Assembly: GCA_040255445.1 (NCBI GenBank)
Contig: JBDZUZ010000155.1
Location: 1 to 8,849, forward strand
Source: JBDZUZ01 sp040255445
GTDB taxonomy: Bacteria > Planctomycetota > Phycisphaerae > Phycisphaerales > UBA1924
Direction of reading: 5' to 3'
Length of the DNA stretch: 8,849 bases
Positions 5,380-8,849 of this stretch are shown piece by piece. The notes beneath the pieces were generated by a model that was given only the letters and a program-made list of their open reading frames with translations, searched no databases and was not told the DNA's origin. The position numbers were made by a program, and so were the translations under genes. Position 1 is the stretch's first letter. Every line of letters begins with the position of its first letter.

Positions 5380-7137
5380 TCAGCGGCCCAGAACCAGGAG
5401 CTGCTGCATCAGCTCATCGGCCGTGCGGATCACGCGCGACGACGCCGAGTACCCGGTCGAGGAGAGGATCATCTTGATGAACTCCTCGCCCAGATCGACG
5501 TTGGAGAGCTCGAGCGCGCCGCCGATGACCTGTCCGGTGCCCATCGATCCCGCTGTCGTGGTGATGGCCGGGCCGCTGTTCACACCCGTCGAGAAGAGGT
5601 TGTTGCCCGCATCGACCAGCCCCTCGGTGTTCGAGAAGGTTGCGATCGCGAGCTGTCCGAGCGGACGGACCAGGCCATTTGTAAAAGAACCGACGATGGT
5701 GCCATCAGTACCGAAGCCGAACGCCGAGAGCGTGCCGATCGGCGCTCCGTCGCGACCGACCGCGGCGAGGGTCGATGTGCTGTCGGTGAGCGCGGTCATC
5801 GCCTGATCACCCTCCGCGAAACGAAGATCGATCTCGAGGGGCGTGTCGGCGCCGCTGCCGGCGCGATCGATGCGGATCGTCACCGGTGTGGTGTCGACGA
5901 TCTGGCCCTGCGTGTCGAAGTTGATCACGCCCGAGGCAATGCGGAACGCGAGGTCCGAGTCGTCGCCCGAGTCGATCGTGTACCGCCACTGCGTGCCGGT
6001 GCTCGAGCGGGACTCGAGATGCATGGTGAGGTCGACCTCGACGGGGGTACCGAGAGAGTCGAATACCACGAAGGTCGTGCGCACACTCTCGCCGTCGGCG
6101 GATTCGAGCTTGTTCGAAACGAACGGGTAGCTCACGAGGGCGCCGCTGGCGTCGACCAGACGCAGATCGGTCTGGTCGATCGTGAGATCGTTGAGATCGC
6201 CGGGGTGGCCGACGACGCTGATCTGGCCCGTGATCGGATCGATGGTCACACCGGGAGTGGAGCCATCGGGGTTCGCGCCCGCGGCGGGGTCGATGCCCAT
6301 GGCGGCCTCGAGGAAGGCGCGGAGGTCATCGAGCGTCGTCGCCGCGGTGATCGCGAATGTCGCGGTCGGGATCGTCTTCGCCCCCTTGTCGGCGCCGTTG
6401 AGTTCGATCGACTGGCCAGCGCTGAACAGCGATGTGCCGCTGCCGGGCTGGGCGGGGTCTTCGAGGTCGACCAGCCGCGTCGTTCCCTCGACGCGGTTGC
6501 CCGCGAGCGGCGCGGGGTTGGCGCCGGCGACCGCGATGAAGCCGGCGGTCTCCGTGCCGCCCAGGCTGATGCGCGACCCTTGGGTCGGCAGCGGCCCGTC
6601 CGCGTTCAGGTTGCCGGCGAACACGACATTCCGCGTCGCCTCGGCGACGGTCATGCGGCCCAGCGGGATCGAGAGATCGACCAGCGCGCCCGACTGGATA
6701 TTGAAGTTGTCATCGATGGCGTAGCCGCGGAGCGTCTCGCCGCCGAGCGTCGTGAGGAAGCCATCGCGGTTGGGGCGGAACGCCCCGGCACGCGTAAAGA
6801 AGTCCTGCCCGCCGCGGTTGACGACGAAGAAGCCGTCACCCTCGATCGCCAGGTCACGCGGGTCGCCGGTCGGGGAGATCGTGCCGCCGCTGAAGTTGCG
6901 CTGAGTGCCGCCGATCTTGACGCCCAGACCGACCTGTGTCGGGTTGGAGCCGCCGCTGACATCGCCGGGAGGTGAACCAAGGCTGTAGGTCCGCGACATC
7001 ACGGTCGAGAACAGCATCCGGTTCGACTTGAACGCGGTGGTGTTCACGTTGGCGATGTTGTTACCGATGACATCGAGATTGCGGGAGTTGGCGTTCAGCC
7101 CGGAGAGCCCGGTGAACATCGCGGTCGTGGAGGCCAT
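5380..7137 (-). CDS. flgE: Flagellar hook protein FlgE (large form)
   Basis: This protein polymerises into the flagellar hook outside the cell after export by the type III apparatus. Residues 1-37 carry the rod/hook N-terminal helix with GLSGLNANSRNLDVIGNNIA (10-29) and NVNTTAFK. GSNPTQVGLGV lies at 63-73 and the LAIEGDGFFVV hook/basal-body motif at 97-107. The C-terminal helix begins NVDLGEEFIKMI and runs to the end (546-585). A central FVVFDSLGTPVEVDLTM stretch (356-372) is also typical of hook proteins. At 585 residues it is much longer than the 403-residue Salmonella FlgE; the extra length is in the surface-exposed middle, including a stretch around 244-284 resembling a hook/flagellin IN repeat. 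I chose the ATG at 7137 over an in-frame ATG at 7158: AAGGAG lies six bases before it, and MAST is the family-like start. FlgF/FlgG are less likely given size and context. Confidence 0.93.
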   Translation of the reverse strand: MASTTAMFTGLSGLNANSRNLDVIGNNIANVNTTAFKSNRMLFSTVMSRTYSLGSPPGDVSGGSNPTQVGLGVKIGGTQRNFSGGTISPTGDPRDLAIEGDGFFVVNRGGQDFFTRAGAFRPNRDGFLTTLGGETLRGYAIDDNFNIQSGALVDLSIPLGRMTVAEATRNVVFAGNLNADGPLPTQGSRISLGGTETAGFIAVAGANPAPLAGNRVEGTTRLVDLEDPAQPGSGTSLFSAGQSIELNGADKGAKTIPTATFAITAATTLDDLRAFLEAAMGIDPAAGANPDGSTPGVTIDPITGQISVVGHPGDLNDLTIDQTDLRLVDASGALVSYPFVSNKLESADGESVRTTFVVFDSLGTPVEVDLTMHLESRSSTGTQWRYTIDSGDDSDLAFRIASGVINFDTQGQIVDTTPVTIRIDRAGSGADTPLEIDLRFAEGDQAMTALTDSTSTLAAVGRDGAPIGTLSAFGFGTDGTIVGSFTNGLVRPLGQLAIATFSNTEGLVDAGNNLFSTGVNSGPAITTTAGSMGTGQVIGGALELSNVDLGEEFIKMILSSTGYSASSRVIRTADELMQQLLVLGR

Positions 7138-7157
7138 CGGTAGCTCCTTCGTGGTCA

Positions 7158-7175
7158 TCGCGGCTCCCGCCGCGA
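7158..7175 (-). repeat. 7-bp inverted repeat upstream of flgE (loop GGGA)
   Basis: In the mRNA sense, TCGCGGC (7175-7169) pairs with GCCGCGA (7164-7158) around the loop GGGA (7168-7165). It lies in the 60-base gap between the TIGR02530-type gene and flgE and ends eight bases before the AAGGAG site of flgE (7149-7144). It would fold up the alternative ATG at 7158, which supports 7137 as the true start. It may protect or modulate the highly demanded hook mRNA. Confidence 0.65.
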
Positions 7176-7197
7176 CACCAGAGATTCGTATCGGGGA

Positions 7198-7686
7198 TCA
7201 GGCGGCGTTCTGCCCGCGTTCGCCAAGGACCTTGAGCAGCGTCGGGTTTTCGGAGGCGCCGCCCGGCGGCGGCAGCGTCACGACCGACGCCTTCTCCTTC
7301 GCGTTGCCCGGGGCACGCACCACGGCGTCGATGCCGGTCTCGACGCGCCCGTCGATGTTCACCTCGCCAAGGACGGTCCGCGTGTGGACATCAACCTTGA
7401 AAGCCTTGTTGTCGAGCAGCACGACGGCGGTGTTCGCGCCGGATGATTCGGCGAGATCAACGGCGCGGGCGATGCGGCCCAGTTGCTCTTCGCTCAATTT
7501 CACGTTCGCATCGGCGCCGATGCGGATCGGCAGGCCCGATCCGATCTCGCCCGACTGCGCCTTCGAGAGCAGCGAGGCGAAGTCGATGCCGCCCGTCTCG
7601 GGCGGCGTCGACGGCGCCCGCTCGATGCCCGGGGGCAGCACACCCGTCGAGAGGGACTTCAAGAATGCAGAGCTGTCGGCCTTCAT
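7198..7686 (-). CDS. Flagellar operon protein, TIGR02530-like
   Basis: This small protein belongs to the type often found between flgD and flgE in flagellar operons (TIGR02530, 'flagellar operon protein'). Its molecular role is not established as far as I know; a part in hook assembly is inferred from position. The 162-residue product has a variable N-terminus (1-55). A conserved core at about 62-112 shows the pattern VKLSEEQLGRIARAVDLAES (62-81), GANTAVVLLDNKAFKVDVHT (83-102), then VLGEVNI. The C-terminus is proline/glycine-rich. No signal peptide or membrane segment is visible, so it is probably cytoplasmic or exported by the flagellar system. The ATG at 7686 overlaps the flgD stop as ATGA, which fixes the start and suggests translational coupling. 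flgE begins 60 bases after its stop. Confidence 0.83.
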   Translation of the reverse strand: MKADSSAFLKSLSTGVLPPGIERAPSTPPETGGIDFASLLSKAQSGEIGSGLPIRIGADANVKLSEEQLGRIARAVDLAESSGANTAVVLLDNKAFKVDVHTRTVLGEVNIDGRVETGIDAVVRAPGNAKEKASVVTLPPPGGASENPTLLKVLGERGQNAA

Positions 7687-8105
7687 TCGCCGTCCTCCTC
7701 GCCGACGTTGCGGATGCTGTCGACGCGGCTGAACTCGATCCGGCGGCCGTCCTCGAACTGCAGCACGGGGCCATCGGAAGTCCGGATCACGGACTTGACG
7801 ACGTCGCTCACGCGCTGGTTGCCGGATGTCACGCCGCTGACGAACTTGCCGATCGCGGTGGTCGCCGATGCGAACTCGTTCGAGCCCACCAGGCTCTGGA
7901 GCCGCGTCGTCAGATCCATGTCCGACTGGATCTTGCGGATGTTGGCGATCTGCTCGAGCAGTTGATTGGTGTCGTTGGGGGCGAGCGGGTCCTGCTTGCC
8001 CAGCTCCGTGAAGATGATCTTGGTGAAGTCTTCGGAGGAGAGGCCGCTGAACCCCGTGGAGCCCGCAGTGCCCGTACCGCCGCCGATCGCATCGAGCGCG
8101 TTCAT
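7683..8105 (-). CDS. flgD: FlgD, hook-capping protein (short form)
   Basis: FlgD forms the cap at the tip of the growing hook and guides FlgE subunits into place. The 140-residue product has a glycine-rich start and then the conserved N-terminal FlgD region (about 21-72): SSEDFTKIIFTELGKQDPLA (23-42), then PNDTNQLLEQIANI. It matches the family pattern of a QDPl.P.d...l.QlA core. After that only a short C-terminal segment follows (to 140), with LQFEDGRRIEFSRVDSI reminiscent of the small beta domain. The Ig-like domain of the 232-residue Salmonella FlgD is missing. Short FlgDs are known in many phyla, so this is probably not a truncation. The start has an exceptionally long Shine-Dalgarno match. 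It follows fliK after 76 bases and overlaps the next gene by four. Confidence 0.92.
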   Translation of the reverse strand: MNALDAIGGGTGTAGSTGFSGLSSEDFTKIIFTELGKQDPLAPNDTNQLLEQIANIRKIQSDMDLTTRLQSLVGSNEFASATTAIGKFVSGVTSGNQRVSDVVKSVIRTSDGPVLQFEDGRRIEFSRVDSIRNVGEEDGE

Positions 8106-8181
8106 CGATCACCTCCGGGCCCATCCGAGCCCTTCACAGTCCGCCGGCCCGCCGGCTGTTCCACCACCGAACGGGCGCCGC
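8106..8181 (-). other. 76-base fliK-flgD gap
   Basis: No gene is seen here. It contains two copies of the palindromic word GCCGGC separated by GG (8155-8142 region), a small hairpin GGGC (8132-8129) with GCCC (8120-8117) whose eight-base loop is TCGGATGG, and then the long flgD ribosome site. The small hairpin directly abuts that site. Confidence 0.5.
8107..8116 (-). promoter_or_regulatory. Extended Shine-Dalgarno of flgD
   Basis: The mRNA-strand sequence GGAGGTGATC ends two bases before the flgD ATG. All ten bases can pair with the 3' end of a standard bacterial 16S rRNA (anti-SD within GATCACCTCC). The GGAGG core lies six bases from the start codon. This is far longer than the ribosome sites of the neighbouring genes (AAGGAG, GGAG, AGGA), suggesting strong independent initiation of flgD. 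The host's actual 16S end is assumed, not seen. Confidence 0.75.
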
Positions 8182-8849
8182 TTACACGACCGCGTCCACG
8201 CCGGACCGCCACATGGATGACTCCGCATCCCAGGCGATCCCGACAGGCCCGAGGCCGTCCACCAGTCCATCGCGTGCATCGGACACGGGCTCCGCCGCGT
8301 CGACTCCGCGATCCTCCGACCCGCCGGCTCCGCCGGCATCGCCGGATCCGGGCCGCCCCATCCATGGCGACCCGCTCGATCCATCCTCGGACACTCCGGC
8401 ATCCGCCGTGGCATCCTCGCTGTCCGGTCGCGCGCCGTCCGTGGCGTGCGAGCTGTCATCCCTGACCTGCCGGACCTCAACCTTGTCCACGTGCAGGCCC
8501 CGCGCTTCCAGCGCCGAGCGCAGCCCGTGTACCGCATCATCCAGCAAAGCCCGTGCCTGATCGGTCGTCACATCGAGACGCGCTGCGACAATGCCGTCTT
8601 TCACCCGCACCTCGACCCGCACCTCGCCCAGGTGCTCGGGCGTCAGCCGCAGGTGGGCGACGCCGTCCTTGCGTTGGATCGCGTTGCCGAGGGCCTTCGC
8701 CACCTGGCTCTCGATCGCCTCCCCGGATGCCTTGGGCATCGCCGTGGGAGCAGGCTTGATCAGCTTGAGCGGATCGGTCGCTCGCGTTGCCCCGCCAACC
8801 GCCGGAGCACCCATGGTGCTCGGCGTCGTCGGCCCGGACTGCAGCTTCC
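8182..8849 (-). CDS. fliK: FliK, hook-length control protein, C-terminal part (cut by window edge)
   Basis: FliK measures hook length and triggers the export switch by contacting FlhB. The reading frame is open to the right edge, so the 5' end is outside the window; the ATG at 8814 is internal, not a start. About 222 residues are present. The conserved C-terminal hook-length domain is clear at about 8658-8470: LRLTPEHLGEVRVEVRVKDG, then VAARLDVTTDQARALLDDAV and LRSALEARGLHVDKVEV. This matches the family's L.P.eLGeV.V...... and vr..L......L...L...G pattern. It is followed by an unusually long hydrophilic tail of about 95 residues, rich in Asp, Gly, Ser and Ala, ending at the TAA at 8182. It stands first in the visible operon, directly upstream of flgD, a standard arrangement. 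Confidence 0.92.
   Translation of the reverse strand, partial: KLQSGPTTPSTMGAPAVGGATRATDPLKLIKPAPTAMPKASGEAIESQVAKALGNAIQRKDGVAHLRLTPEHLGEVRVEVRVKDGIVAARLDVTTDQARALLDDAVHGLRSALEARGLHVDKVEVRQVRDDSSHATDGARPDSEDATADAGVSEDGSSGSPWMGRPGSGDAGGAGGSEDRGVDAAEPVSDARDGLVDGLGPVGIAWDAESSMWRSGVDAVV

Noticed and set aside
6019..6975. Long open frame on the + strand inside flgE, 318 codons
   Set aside because: Shadow of the strongly supported flgE gene, with Arg/Asp/Ala-rich composition and no motif.
8182..8814. fliK starting at the ATG at 8814
   Set aside because: The frame continues open without a stop to the window edge, there is no ribosome site before this ATG, and FliK proteins are much longer than 210 residues.
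1..8849. Abundance of GATCG/CGATC words, resembling a genome-wide repeat such as HIP1
   Set aside because: They fall mostly within coding frames as Ile (ATC) next to Ala, Asp or Arg codons in GC-rich DNA. Without whole-genome counts I cannot call a real excess.
1..8849. CRISPR arrays, insertion sequences, tRNA or rRNA genes, toxin or defence genes
   Set aside because: I looked for direct repeats with spacers, transposase-like proteins, terminal repeats and RNA gene signatures and saw none.

Overview
The window is a single-strand block of flagellar assembly genes. Every gene I can support lies on the minus strand, so transcription runs from the right edge to the left edge. In transcription order it contains: the C-terminal part of fliK (hook-length control; 5' end outside the window), a short flgD (hook cap), a small flagellar operon protein of the TIGR02530 type, a large flgE-type hook protein gene, an unrecognised three-helix membrane protein gene, fliL, fliN, fliO, fliP, fliQ, fliR, and the N-terminal half of flhB (3' end outside the window).

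The DNA is GC-rich and strongly biased towards G/C at third codon positions. This makes long open frames appear on the opposite strand, but none of those resembles a protein. The gene order, the GC content and the N-terminus of the hook protein (a SGLNANSRNLDVIGNNIANVNT-like start followed by GSPPGD and NPTQVGLGV) suggest a planctomycete-like bacterium, perhaps of the Phycisphaerae. That placement is from memory of the families and was not searched.

Functionally there are two modules. The right part (fliK, flgD, TIGR02530 gene, flgE) builds the hook and measures its length. The left part encodes a stator/rotor-associated protein (FliL), a switch/C-ring protein (FliN) and the membrane core of the flagellar type III export gate (FliO, FliP, FliQ, FliR, FlhB). 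fliO/fliP and flgD/TIGR02530 overlap by ATGA, and fliP-fliQ-fliR-flhB are tightly packed, which fits translational coupling. motA, motB and fliM, which often sit between flgE and fliN in such clusters, are not here.

I see no mobile element, CRISPR array, tRNA or rRNA, no classic T-tailed terminator and no convincing promoter. The least explained parts are the intercistronic gaps. Several hold perfect inverted repeats whose mRNA-strand loops expose GGA, often next to a ribosome binding site. The strongest pair is in the 97-base fliN-fliO gap. This could reflect post-transcriptional control, for example by CsrA/RsmA, but it is a hypothesis only. A second oddity is that the mature N-termini of FliO and FliP share an AQD..GP.APS motif. 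I did not find an exotic new system; this is mainly a well-preserved flagellar operon with some unusual details.
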